The translations under genes and the position numbers were made by a program. The notes beneath the pieces are model-generated. The model had not been told where the DNA came from. It saw only the letters and a list, made by a program, of their open reading frames with translations, and ran no database searches. This document shows positions 24,418 to 32,967 of a stretch of 64,000 nt of DNA, one piece after another (position 1 is the first letter of the stretch; each line of letters opens with the position of its first letter). Source of the stretch: Streptomyces sp. M92 (lineage in GTDB: Bacteria; Actinomycetota; Actinomycetes; Streptomycetales; Streptomycetaceae); assembly GCF_028473745.1 (NCBI RefSeq), contig NZ_CP101137.1, forward strand, positions 6,138,001 through 6,202,000, given 5' to 3'.

Positions 24418-24831
24418 TCAGTCGGCCGCGTTGTCGGCGCGGATCCGCACCTGTTCCTCCAGACGCCGCAGGCTGCCGTCCAGGGCCTCGGCCACCGCGG
24501 GCTGCCCCGGGTCGTGGTCCTCGTCGAAGAACGACAGGTGCACCGTCACCTCGCTGGCCCCGGTGCCCAGTCCGGCCACCTGCAGCCAGCCGGCGTAGCT
24601 GCCCTGGTCGCGGGTGCCCCACTCGAGCCGCATCTGCTCGGGCCGGGCGCTCAGCAGCGCGGAGGTGTCCTGGTCGGTGCGGTCCTCGTGCACGGTGACG
24701 GCGGGCGGTTCCTCCGGCTCCACGTGCAGGTCCCGGGGCAGCCACGTGTCGAGCTGCCCGACGTTCGCGGCCTGGTCGAAGACCTGCTCCGGCTGGGCCG
24801 GCATGGTGCGGGAACGCTCGTACTCGGTCAT
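24418..24831 (-). CDS. SRPBCC family protein
   Basis: The 137-residue protein opens MTEYERSRTMPAQPEQVFDQAANVGQLDTWLP, the first strand and helix of the START/SRPBCC fold, and ends in a long amphipathic helix (SLRRLEEQVRIRADNAAD), also typical. Such proteins bind small hydrophobic ligands. It is acidic and single-domain. It is divergent from the GAF-PP2C gene with about 170 bases between. Ligand unknown. Confidence 0.8.
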   Translation of the reverse strand: MTEYERSRTMPAQPEQVFDQAANVGQLDTWLPRDLHVEPEEPPAVTVHEDRTDQDTSALLSARPEQMRLEWGTRDQGSYAGWLQVAGLGTGASEVTVHLSFFDEDHDPGQPAVAEALDGSLRRLEEQVRIRADNAAD

Positions 24832-24999
24832 GTGGCACCACTCCTCGGCGCTCGGGGGCCTACGACGGGACGCGTGCCCCCTCTGCCCGGACCGAAGCGC
24901 TCCACGGGCGTCCGGCCCGGCGGGCGGGGCGGGGCGCGCGGTGCCAGACTGCTGGCAATGTGCCCCGTCCCGGCGGGTCTGTCGACGAGGGGAGACGAG

Positions 25000-26184
25000 G
25001 TGTCGACGTCAGAGGCGAGCGAGGCGCTCCTGCAGGAGTTCCTCGCCGATCCGGCTCATCTGACACTGGACCTGGCCACCGCCGTGACCCGTTGCACCGA
25101 GGCCCTGGACCTGCAGCACGCCGTGGTCTACCTCGTCGATCTCCAGCAGCGGCACCTCGTGCCGCAGACCGACGTGGCACCCGTCATCCCCGTCGACGGC
25201 TCACTGGCCGGCTGGGCCTACCGGACGCAGGCGCTGCGCGTCGAGGAGTCCGAGACCGGCGGCGTCACGGCGTGGCTGCCCCTGCTCGACGGTGCCGAAC
25301 GGCTCGGCGTGCTGGGGGTGCACACGCCGGCGCTCACCACCGCCACGCTGGTCCGCAGCCGGGCGCTGGCCTCGCTGCTGGCCATGATGATCACGTCCAA
25401 GAGGGCCTTCGAGGACTCGTTCGTCCGGCACACGCGCACCGAGCGGATGCACCTCACCTCCGAGCTGCTCCGTGCCTTCCTGCCGCCCCGCACCATCGGC
25501 AACTCGCACGTGGTGTCCACGGCCGTGCTGGAACCCGCCTACGAGCTCGGCGGCGACGCCTTCGACCACTCGCTCACTCCCACGACGCTGCACGTGTCGG
25601 TCATCGACGCCATGGGACACGACCTCGCCTCCGGGCTGACCAGCGCGGTGGCGATGGCCGCCTGCCGCAACGCGCGGCGCAACGGAAACGACCTGCCCGC
25701 GCTCGTGCAGTGCGTCGACGAGGCGCTGGCAGGGTGGCTGCCGGAACAGTACTGCACCGCGGTCCTCGCCCAGCTGGAGTTCGAGACCGGGCTGCTGCGG
25801 TGGAGCAACTGCGGTCACCCCGCGCCGCTGCTCATCCGCGGTGACCAGTTGATCGTCGATGCCCTGGAGCGGGAGGCCGACCCGCCGATGGGCGCACCGG
25901 CCCAGTTGTCCGCCGAGCCGCGCCGGACGCACGAGATGCGGCTGGAGCCCGGTGACCGGGTCCTGCTGTACACGGACGGGATCACCGAGGCGCGCACCCG
26001 GGAGGAGAAGCTGTTCGGGCTCGAACGGTTCGCGGACTACGTCATCCGGGCCACGGCGGGCGGCGAGCTGGCCCCGGAGACCCTGCGGCGGCTGATCCAC
26101 TCGATCCTGGACTCGCAGTCCGGCGGGCAGCTGCGTGACGACGCGACGATCCTGATGTTCGAATGGCGGCCGCCGACCCGCTGA
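25000..26184 (+). CDS. GAF domain PP2C-type (SpoIIE) serine phosphatase
   Basis: GTG 25000 has GGGGAG upstream; ATG 24958 is an in-frame alternative. The 394-residue protein has a GAF sensor domain at about 25-150 (AVVYLVDLQQRHLVP, WLPLLDGAERLGVLGVHT) and a PPM/SpoIIE phosphatase domain at about 170-390 with YELGGDAFDHS, VIDAMGHDLASG, NCGHPAPLL, LYTDGITEAR and LRDDATILMF, which carry the Mn-binding aspartates. Enzymes of this class dephosphorylate anti-anti-sigma factors in partner-switching pathways. No such partner is adjacent; a SigB-like factor lies at 59.5 kb. Confidence 0.92.
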   Translation: MSTSEASEALLQEFLADPAHLTLDLATAVTRCTEALDLQHAVVYLVDLQQRHLVPQTDVAPVIPVDGSLAGWAYRTQALRVEESETGGVTAWLPLLDGAERLGVLGVHTPALTTATLVRSRALASLLAMMITSKRAFEDSFVRHTRTERMHLTSELLRAFLPPRTIGNSHVVSTAVLEPAYELGGDAFDHSLTPTTLHVSVIDAMGHDLASGLTSAVAMAACRNARRNGNDLPALVQCVDEALAGWLPEQYCTAVLAQLEFETGLLRWSNCGHPAPLLIRGDQLIVDALEREADPPMGAPAQLSAEPRRTHEMRLEPGDRVLLYTDGITEARTREEKLFGLERFADYVIRATAGGELAPETLRRLIHSILDSQSGGQLRDDATILMFEWRPPTR

Positions 26185-26211
26185 CCTGTCGCGGCGTGGT
26201 GGGTCAGGGCG

Positions 26212-26523
26212 TCAGACCCGGTGCCCCCGCGCACGCAGCCAGTCGTGCACGGTGTCCTTGTCCGCCGGGGTGATCCGGACGGGGCCTTCGACGTAGGGGC
26301 CCTCGTCCTCGGTGAATCCGGTGTCCGTGATCCTCGCCGTGACCCACGTGGCCAGGTCCTGGGCGGCCCGCTCGGACAGAGCGCCCTGTTCCCAGCCCGC
26401 GCGGGCCTCGCGGGCCGCGGCACGGTCGTGGCGTTCGGTCTCCTCGAGCCACGCCGCCACCAGCCGTTCCACGGTCCGCCGGTCGTCGAATGCGGTCCGT
26501 CGCCGCGTCTGCTTGTCGTTCAT
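26212..26523 (-). CDS. Conserved hypothetical protein (103 aa)
   Basis: ATG 26523 to TGA 26212. The protein is charged, mostly helical and soluble: MNDKQTRRRTAFDDRRTVERL, then AAWLEETERHDRAAAREARAG, and a C-terminal VRITPADKDTVHDWLRARGH. Codon bias is that of a real gene. No family recognised. It is divergent from the nucleotidyltransferase operon, whose start lies 137 bases away, so the two may share control. Confidence 0.65.
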   Translation of the reverse strand: MNDKQTRRRTAFDDRRTVERLVAAWLEETERHDRAAAREARAGWEQGALSERAAQDLATWVTARITDTGFTEDEGPYVEGPVRITPADKDTVHDWLRARGHRV

Positions 26524-26659
26524 GCCGCCCGGGTGCCCCCGATCGCTCCGCCGCCACAGCCGGGCCGGCGGCCGTCGTGTCGGCGGCAGCGCGCAGGGTA
26601 CCCGCAGGGCCAGAGGACGACCGGTCCGCGACAGGCAGCAGCCCGGAGAGGGGACAGCG

Positions 26660-27382
26660 ATGACGCAGCCCGCCGACGACCACGCTCTCGACCGGCGCGC
26701 CGGCGTTTCCGAGCTCCGTCCGACGGCGGGGGACCCCGGACCCGTCCCCCCGCACGACGCCCGCCACGAAGACCTCCCGCTCGACCGCAACCAGGCGATC
26801 CTCCAGGCGGCCAAGCAGGTGGGCGCGATCCTGAAGCGCAACGAGCACCCGTTCGCGCTGGCCGGCAGCGTCGCCGTATACGCGCACGGCGGCACCCAGA
26901 ACCTCCAGCACGACGTCGACTTCTGCATCCGTCCCGACGACGCCACGGCCGTGGCCGAGACCCTGCGGGAGGCCGGTCTGACGGTGTACACGCCGCCCGA
27001 GGACTGGCTGATGAAGGCGAAGTGCCTGGGCCAGCAGGTGGACCTCATCTTCGAGCTGGCCCACGAGCCCGTCACAACAAAGCTGCTGTCCCGGGCCCAG
27101 GACCTGTCGGTCGACTCGGTGCTCATGCCGGTGCTGGCACCGACCGACCTGCTGCGCGGTCTGCTCGCGGCCTTCTCCGAGCACCACTGCGACTTCGGCG
27201 CGGTGCTGCCGATCGCCCGCACCCTGCGGGAGAAGATCGACTGGGACGGGTTGCGCCGCGACTGCGGAGACGCCCCGATGCCTGCCGCGTTCTTCTTCGT
27301 TCTCGAACGGCTGGAGATCATCTCCCCGGCCGGTCCCTCGGCCGCCCCCGCGGCCACCGCCCCGAAGGAGGAGCAGCGATGA
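26660..27382 (+). CDS. Nucleotidyltransferase-fold protein
   Basis: ATG 26660 after GGAGAGGGGACAGCG. The 240-residue protein has the minimal nucleotidyltransferase signature: GSVAVYAHGG (about 68-77) followed by QHDVDFCI, with the two catalytic-type Asp, and VDLIFELAH supplying the third carboxylate region. It could transfer a nucleotide to a small molecule or protein. The N-terminal 40 residues and C-terminal tail are disordered. First gene of a three-gene operon; its stop overlaps the BON gene start (ATGA). Confidence 0.8.
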   Translation: MTQPADDHALDRRAGVSELRPTAGDPGPVPPHDARHEDLPLDRNQAILQAAKQVGAILKRNEHPFALAGSVAVYAHGGTQNLQHDVDFCIRPDDATAVAETLREAGLTVYTPPEDWLMKAKCLGQQVDLIFELAHEPVTTKLLSRAQDLSVDSVLMPVLAPTDLLRGLLAAFSEHHCDFGAVLPIARTLREKIDWDGLRRDCGDAPMPAAFFFVLERLEIISPAGPSAAPAATAPKEEQR

Positions 27383-27702
27383 GCGACCCCGTCGGACACC
27401 AGGGCCCCGCGGCGAGCGGCCCCGCCGCCGCGGGCGGCACCGCCCGGAACGGCGGGAGTACCGAGAACGTCGAGTACCGCGTGGCCCACCTGCACGACCG
27501 GCTGGCCGCCGAGGAACTCGGCGAACTCGGCGTACGGGCCGAGATCCGGGCGGGGGCGATCGCGCTCACCGGCACGGTGCCCTCGGCGCGGTGCCGCGAG
27601 AGCGTGCTGCGGATCGCCCGCGAGGAGCTGGCCGGTCTCACCGTGCACACCGACATCGTGGTGGCGGAGACCACCCGTCCCGACCATGCGGAGGAACTGT
27701 GA
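27379..27702 (+). CDS. BON-domain-like protein
   Basis: The 107-residue protein has a disordered Gly/Ala-rich N-terminus (1-30), then one domain at about 33-100: VEYRVAHLHDRLAAEELGELGV, GAIALTGTVPSARCRESVLR, AGLTVHTDIVV, the alpha-beta pattern of BON domains, which usually bind lipid or polymer surfaces. There is no signal peptide, so it should be cytoplasmic. It is coupled to both neighbours by overlaps. Confidence 0.72.
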   Translation: MSDPVGHQGPAASGPAAAGGTARNGGSTENVEYRVAHLHDRLAAEELGELGVRAEIRAGAIALTGTVPSARCRESVLRIAREELAGLTVHTDIVVAETTRPDHAEEL

Positions 27703-28427
27703 TGATCCGCGTCGCCGCCGTCGGAGACATCCATATGGGGCCCGACAGCGAGGGGCTGCTGCGGCCCGCCTTCGAGACCCTGCCCGACTGTGCCGACCTG
27801 CTGCTGCTCGCCGGGGACCTCACCCGGCACGGCACGCCCGACGAGGCCCGGGTGGTGGCGCGGGAGGTGCGGGGTCTGCCGGTTCCGGTGGTGGCCGTCC
27901 TCGGCAACCACGACCACCACGACGAACGGCCCGAGGAGGTGACCGGCATCCTCCGGGAGGCCGGGGTGACCGTCCTGGAGGGCGAGGGGACCGTCGTGGA
28001 GTGCGCCGGGGGCCGGGTGGGGATCGCGGGGGCCAAGGGGTTCGGCGGCGGATTCGTCGGGCGCAGCGCCGGTGAGTTCGGGGAGCCGGTGATGAAGGAG
28101 TTCGTGCGCACCACCCGCCGATCGGCCGACAGTCTGCACGCCGCGCTGAAGGAACTCGACGAGGAGGGCTGTGCGGCCCGGGTGGCGCTGACCCACTTCT
28201 CCCCCGTCGCCGACACGCTCGCCGGGGAGCCGCCGGAGATCCATCCCTTCCTCGGCAGCTACCTGCTCGCCGAGGCGATCGACACGGCCGGCGCCGACCT
28301 GGCCGTCCACGGCCACGCGCATCTGGGCACCGAGCACGGGATGACGGCGGGCGGCGTACGGGTGCGCAACGTGGCCCAGCCGGTCATCCGCCGGGCCTTC
28401 AACGTCTACCAGCTGGGCTCGGCCTGA
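27702..28427 (+). CDS. Calcineurin-like metallophosphoesterase
   Basis: ATG 27702 shares one base with the preceding TGA. The 241-residue protein has the full metal-binding set: GDIHMG near the N-terminus, AGDLTRHG, LGNHDHHD, the single His in LTHFSP and HGHAH near 205. It should hydrolyse phosphomonoesters or diesters with two metal ions. Together with the nucleotidyltransferase it makes a possible make-and-remove pair for a nucleotidyl modification; that is inference. Confidence 0.9.
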   Translation: MIRVAAVGDIHMGPDSEGLLRPAFETLPDCADLLLLAGDLTRHGTPDEARVVAREVRGLPVPVVAVLGNHDHHDERPEEVTGILREAGVTVLEGEGTVVECAGGRVGIAGAKGFGGGFVGRSAGEFGEPVMKEFVRTTRRSADSLHAALKELDEEGCAARVALTHFSPVADTLAGEPPEIHPFLGSYLLAEAIDTAGADLAVHGHAHLGTEHGMTAGGVRVRNVAQPVIRRAFNVYQLGSA

Positions 28428-28461
28428 CCGCGTTCCCCGCTCCTGGTCGCCGCCGTCCTGG

Positions 28462-29100
28462 TCAGGGCCGTTCCAGGTCCCGCGTCGTACGTCCGAGGCA
28501 GGTGACGTCGGCGGGGTTCAGGCCGGCCGCCTCGATCACGTGGAAGCCGAGGCGGTCGTAGAAGGCCCTGGCGGGTGTGTTGGCGGTGGCCATGACCAAG
28601 TGAACGGCCGGGACGCCGCGTTCGCGCAGCGCCCGCCAGAACGTCCGCATCAGCGACCGGCCGTGACCGCGGCCCTGCCACTCGGGCAGCAGGTCGATGT
28701 GCAGGTGGGCCGGGTAGGCGGCGAGTTCGGGGACGATCATCCGCTCCGGGTCGTGCAGCAGCGCGGCCATCAGCTCGTCCGGTGTGCCGGGCGCACCGGG
28801 GGGCGCCGGGTAGCGGTCCGCGACGCGCGGCAGCCACTTGGCGCGGAACTCCTCGGCGAAGCGCGGGGTGTCCGCCGTGCCGAGGATGTAGCCGACCGCC
28901 CGGCCGTTCCCGTCGTCCAGCACGAAGGCCAGGTCCGGGTCCAGGTGGACGTAGGGAGCGGCGAAGATCGCGGGCAGGACGGCAGGGTCGGCGTACACGG
29001 GCCGGCTGTCCCGGCCGTTGTGCGCGGTGCGGACGCAGATGTCGTCGAGGGCCGGGGCGTCGGCGGGACGGTACGGGCGTACGGCGGCAGTCGGGTTCAC
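28462..29100 (-). CDS. GNAT family N-acetyltransferase
   Basis: GTG 29100 with GGGAGG upstream gives 212 residues; the frame extends to 30267 only as antisense of the next gene. The acetyl-CoA loop is QGRGHGRSL (about 160-168), after HLHIDLLPEW, and the C-terminal NTPARAFYDRLGFHVIE is typical. The architecture resembles the acetyltransferase part of O-GlcNAcase-like proteins. Substrate unknown. A perfect CebR-type palindrome lies 19 bases upstream of its start codon. Confidence 0.88.
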   Translation of the reverse strand: MNPTAAVRPYRPADAPALDDICVRTAHNGRDSRPVYADPAVLPAIFAAPYVHLDPDLAFVLDDGNGRAVGYILGTADTPRFAEEFRAKWLPRVADRYPAPPGAPGTPDELMAALLHDPERMIVPELAAYPAHLHIDLLPEWQGRGHGRSLMRTFWRALRERGVPAVHLVMATANTPARAFYDRLGFHVIEAAGLNPADVTCLGRTTRDLERP

Positions 29101-29118
29101 TACGGCATCCTCCCCTCC

Positions 29119-29132
29119 TGGGAGCGCTCCCA
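29119..29132. promoter_or_regulatory. CebR-type operator (14-bp perfect palindrome)
   Basis: TGGGAGCGCTCCCA matches exactly the consensus box of CebR, the LacI-family cellobiose/cellotriose sensor of Streptomyces. It lies between the GNAT gene (start 29100) and the molybdopterin oxidoreductase gene (start 29209), so it could control either or both. No sugar-use gene is adjacent. Confidence 0.7.
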
Positions 29133-29208
29133 CAAGTGGTTCGCTTCGATCGCGGAAGCCCGGGTACCCGGCGGCCGCAATGTGGCCGACGTTGGCGGGA
29201 GGCCGGCG

Positions 29209-31698
29209 ATGGAGGAAGCGACGGACCGGATCGCGCGCCCGTGGGGCGGCAGGACGCCCTACGGGCGCCACGAGACCTGGCCGGCCCGCGTGGACACGTT
29301 CCTCGCGCAGGGGGTGGACCCCTCCGCGGTCCAGCGGTGGGTGCAGTCGGCGTCGATCCTCCACTCCGACGGCGACGCCATGGACATCGCGGTGGCCGAC
29401 GGCCGGATGGTGGGCGTACGGGGCCGCGACGTGGACCGGGTCAACCGGGGACGCCTCGGCCCGAAGGACCTGTACGGGTGGCAGGCGAACGCCTCGCGCG
29501 ACCGGCTCACCCGGCCCCTGGTACGACGCGACGGACGACTGGTGGAGACGGACTGGGACACCGCGATGGACCTGGTGGCCTCCCGCTCCCGCGAGCTGCT
29601 CGACGAGCGCGGCCCCGGGTCGATCGGCTTCTACACCTCGGGCCAGCTGTTCCTGGAGGAGTACTACACCCTCGCGGTCCTGGCCCGGGCGGGCATCGGC
29701 ACCAACCACCTGGACGGCAACACCCGCCTGTGCACATCGACGGCGGCGGAGGCGCTGAAGGAGACCTTCGGCTGCGACGGACAGCCCGGCAGCTACGACG
29801 ACTTCGACCACGCCGACGTGATCGCGCTGTACGGCCACAACATCGCGGAGACCCAGCCCGTGCAGTGGATGCGGCTGCTGGACCGGCTGGAGGGAGCCGA
29901 CCCGCCGCGCCTGCTGTGCGTCGACCCCCGGCCGACGAAGGTCGCCCGGCACGCCACCGTGCACCTCGCGCCCCGCGGCGGCACCAACGTCGCGCTGCTC
30001 AACGCCCTGCTGCACGAGACGATCCGGCACGACCGCCTCGACCGGGACTTCATATCCGCGCACACCGTCGGCTTCGAGGAACTCGCCGAACGGGTCGCCG
30101 GCTGTACGGCCGAGTGGGCGGCGGACATCTGCGACGTGCCGGCCGCCCGGATCGAGGAGGCGGCCGAACTCGTCGGCACCACCGACGCGCTGGTCTCCAC
30201 CGTCCTCCAGGGCGTCTACCAGTCCCACCAGGCCACCGCGGCGGCGGTCCAGATCAACAACCTGCACCTGATCCGCGGCATGCTGGGCCGGCCGGGCGCC
30301 GGCCTGCTGCAGATGAACGGCCAGCCCACCGCCCAGAACACCCGCGAGTGCGGCGCCAACGGCGACCTGCCGGGCTTCCGCAACTGGCAGAACGACTCAC
30401 ACGTCGCCGACCTCGCGAAGGTGTGGAACGTCGAGCCGGAGAGGATCCCGCACTACGCACCGCCCACACACGCGATGCAGATGTACCGGTACGCCGAGCA
30501 GGGCTCGATCAGGATGCTGTGGATCAGCGGCACCAACCCCGCGGTGTCCCTTCCCGAACTCTCCCGCATCCGCTCGATCCTGACGCAGAAACGCCTGTTC
30601 ACGGTCGTGCAGGACCTGTTCCTGACGGAGACGGCGCAGCTGGCCGACGTGGTGCTGCCCGCCGCCACCTGGGGCGAGAAGACCGGCGCCCTGACCAACG
30701 CCGACCGCACGGTGCACCTGTCGGAGAAGGCCGTCGAACCCCCCGGCGAGGCCAAACCGGACCTCGACATCTTCCTGGACTACGCCCGGCGCATGGACTT
30801 CCGGGACAAGGACGGCGGCCCGCTGATCACCTGGGACGACCCCGAGTCGGCGTTCGAGGCGTGGAAGCGGTGCAGCGCGGGCCGCCCCTGCGACTACACC
30901 GGCCTCACCTACGCCAAGCTCCGCGACACCAGCGGCATCCAGTGGCCCTGCGACGAGGACGCGCCCGAGGGCACCGCCCGGCTCTACACCGACGGCATCA
31001 GCTGGGCCCACCCGGACCTGTGCGAGAGCTACGGCAAGGACCTGGAGACCGGCGCGTCGCAGGAGGTCGTCGAGTACCGCTCCCTCAACCCGGACGGCAA
31101 GGCGATGCTGAAGGCCGCCGCCTATCTGCCGCCGCACGAGGAGCCGGACGAGGAGTACCCGTTCCAGCTCACCACGGGCCGGACGGTCTACCACTTCCAC
31201 ACCCGTACGAAGACCGGACGCGCGCCCCAGCTCCGCGACGCCGCCCCGGACGTGTGGGTGGAGATCTCCACCGAGGACGCCGACCGGCTCGGCCTCGCCG
31301 AGGGCGACCTGGTCGAGGTCGCGAGCAGGCGGGGCGCGCTGCACGGCCGGCTGCGGGTGACCGGCATCCGTCCCGGGCTGCTCTTCGTACCGTTCCACTA
31401 CGGCTACTGGGACACCGGGAACGGGTCGGGCCCGGGCCCGGACACCCCCGGGCGGGCGGCGAACGAGACGACGGTCACCGACTGGGACCCGGCCTCCAAG
31501 CAGCCCCTGTTCAAGACGTCCACGGCGTCGCTCACCCTCGTCGAGCGCGGCGACGGCAGCCCGTCACCGGCGCCGACCACCACCGCGTCGGCACCTGCCT
31601 CCGCCGGTGCCGCGCGCCCCACCGAGGGCGGCGAGGCCGCATACACGGCACAGGTCCCGGCCCCGTTCCCGCACGGCCGCGAGGAGGGCGCCCAGTGA
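29209..31698 (+). CDS. Molybdopterin oxidoreductase family protein without N-terminal Fe-S cysteines
   Basis: The 829-residue protein has the molybdopterin oxidoreductase core (NTRLCTSTAAEALKETFG, GANGDLPGFRNWQN, LWISGTNPAVSLP, LADVVLPAATWGEKTG) and the C-terminal molybdopterin dinucleotide-binding domain (FQLTTGRTVYHFHTRT). ATG 29209 has GGGAGG before it. Where nitrate reductase and formate dehydrogenase relatives have a CxxC...C motif for [4Fe-4S], this reads WVQSASILHSDGDAMDIAV, with no Cys. The last 60 residues are Pro/Ala/Thr-rich. The next gene overlaps its stop (GTGA). The substrate is unknown. Confidence 0.9.
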   Translation: MEEATDRIARPWGGRTPYGRHETWPARVDTFLAQGVDPSAVQRWVQSASILHSDGDAMDIAVADGRMVGVRGRDVDRVNRGRLGPKDLYGWQANASRDRLTRPLVRRDGRLVETDWDTAMDLVASRSRELLDERGPGSIGFYTSGQLFLEEYYTLAVLARAGIGTNHLDGNTRLCTSTAAEALKETFGCDGQPGSYDDFDHADVIALYGHNIAETQPVQWMRLLDRLEGADPPRLLCVDPRPTKVARHATVHLAPRGGTNVALLNALLHETIRHDRLDRDFISAHTVGFEELAERVAGCTAEWAADICDVPAARIEEAAELVGTTDALVSTVLQGVYQSHQATAAAVQINNLHLIRGMLGRPGAGLLQMNGQPTAQNTRECGANGDLPGFRNWQNDSHVADLAKVWNVEPERIPHYAPPTHAMQMYRYAEQGSIRMLWISGTNPAVSLPELSRIRSILTQKRLFTVVQDLFLTETAQLADVVLPAATWGEKTGALTNADRTVHLSEKAVEPPGEAKPDLDIFLDYARRMDFRDKDGGPLITWDDPESAFEAWKRCSAGRPCDYTGLTYAKLRDTSGIQWPCDEDAPEGTARLYTDGISWAHPDLCESYGKDLETGASQEVVEYRSLNPDGKAMLKAAAYLPPHEEPDEEYPFQLTTGRTVYHFHTRTKTGRAPQLRDAAPDVWVEISTEDADRLGLAEGDLVEVASRRGALHGRLRVTGIRPGLLFVPFHYGYWDTGNGSGPGPDTPGRAANETTVTDWDPASKQPLFKTSTASLTLVERGDGSPSPAPTTTASAPASAGAARPTEGGEAAYTAQVPAPFPHGREEGAQ

Positions 31699-32186
31699 AC
31701 GGCATCACCCTGACCCTGCGCACACTGCACCGCGGCGAGCGACACCTGGCGCACGACCTGGTGACGGTGGCCGAGCGGCACCGCACCGAGCACGAGGTCC
31801 ACCACGTCGCCACCGACCTCGCCGGCTGGTCCCGCGAGCACGTACGGCGCCTGGCCGAGGTCGCCGCGCACCGTGACGTGAGGCTCGGCGACCCGCCGGG
31901 CACCTCCCCGGACGGCCTGTTCGCGACGCTGCGCGAGAAGGCGTCGGAGGCCGTGGTGCACCGGCCCGAGCCCGGTCTGCTGCTCCTGCGCGACCTGCGC
32001 GAGCTGCACGTGGCCGCCGCGGAGAACTCGCTGCACTGGGAGATGCTCGCGCAGGCCGCGCAGGCCTCCCGGAACAGCGAGCTGCTGGGGCTCGCCTCCG
32101 CCTGCCACCCGCGGACACTCCGCCAGATGCGCTGGACCAACACCATGGTCAAGAACCTGTCGCCGCAGATCCTGAACAGTCTGTGA
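31695..32186 (+). CDS. Helical protein of unknown function coupled to the molybdopterin oxidoreductase
   Basis: GTG 31695 overlaps the upstream stop (GTGA); 163 residues. It is predicted almost all alpha-helical, with RTLHRGERHLAHDLVTVAER, ELHVAAAENSLHWEMLAQAAQ and a C-terminal TLRQMRWTNTMVKNL, perhaps a ferritin-like or four-helix bundle. His/Glu residues are spread along the helices but I cannot assign a metal site. Tight coupling suggests a partner or maturation factor of the molybdoprotein; that is inference. Confidence 0.72.
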   Translation: MNGITLTLRTLHRGERHLAHDLVTVAERHRTEHEVHHVATDLAGWSREHVRRLAEVAAHRDVRLGDPPGTSPDGLFATLREKASEAVVHRPEPGLLLLRDLRELHVAAAENSLHWEMLAQAAQASRNSELLGLASACHPRTLRQMRWTNTMVKNLSPQILNSL

Positions 32187-32347
32187 CCTGCGCGGACACC
32201 AGGCCCCACGCCACCGGCGAGAGCCCGCCCCGCACCGCCCGCCGAATGGCGCCCACCGGCCCGGTCACCCGATGATCCCAGTAGTCGTCCAGTCGCCACA
32301 CCCCCTGTCACTGCACCGTTAACCCTCTTGGAGAGCGAGAGAGCGTC

Positions 32348-32881
32348 ATGAGTCTTCTGCGTATCGCCGGCCGCCCGATGCTCGCCTCGATGTTCGTCGC
32401 GGGCGGTCTGCATTCCCTGCGGCGGCCCGAGGACGTGGCACCGGCCGCCGAGCCGATCGTGCGGCCGCTGACCGACCGCGTGTCGGTGCTGCCGGACCGC
32501 AGCGAACAACTCGTACGGCTCAACGGCGCCGTCCACGTCGTGGGCGGGCTCATGCTCGGGCTCGGCCGCTGTCCGCGCCTGGCCGCACTGGCCCTGGCGG
32601 CGACGCTGGTCCCCACCACCCTGGCGGCACACCGCTACTGGGACGCGGACGACCCGGCCGACCGTGCCCAGCAGCGCATCCACTTCCTGAAGAACCTGTC
32701 CATGATGGGCGGGCTGCTGATCGCGGCCGACGACACGGGCAGCGCCCCCTCGCTGCTGTGGCGCGGCCGGCACGCCGCCCACGACCTGCGCCACGACGCC
32801 CACCTGGTGCGGCGTTCGGTCCGTGCCGCGGCGCGCCCGGCGGCCACGGCGGGTGGCCTGAGGGCCAAGCTGGGCGTCTGA
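32348..32881 (+). CDS. DoxX family membrane protein
   Basis: The 177-residue protein has the DoxX pattern: LRIAGRPMLASMFVAGGLH at the N-terminus, then VRLNGAVHVVGGLMLGLGRCP, LAALALAATLVPTTLAAH, and IHFLKNLSMMGGLLIAADD, about four helices. Family members are linked to oxidative-stress and thiol complexes in the membrane. It starts at ATG 32348 after GAGAGCGAGAGAGCGTC. A basic 35-residue tail follows the last helix. A second DoxX-type gene lies at 54.6 kb. Confidence 0.87.
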   Translation: MSLLRIAGRPMLASMFVAGGLHSLRRPEDVAPAAEPIVRPLTDRVSVLPDRSEQLVRLNGAVHVVGGLMLGLGRCPRLAALALAATLVPTTLAAHRYWDADDPADRAQQRIHFLKNLSMMGGLLIAADDTGSAPSLLWRGRHAAHDLRHDAHLVRRSVRAAARPAATAGGLRAKLGV

Positions 32882-32967
32882 ACCGGGCGTTAGCCCACCG
32901 TACGAGGGGGGACCCGAGGCTCGTGGCGGCCGGACCCGGCACGCCACGAGCCGGCTGGAGGTGAAAC

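Noticed and set aside
28782..32186. 1134-codon plus frame
   Set aside because: Shadow of the molybdopterin oxidoreductase gene except for the last 163 codons, which are the real coupled gene at 31695.
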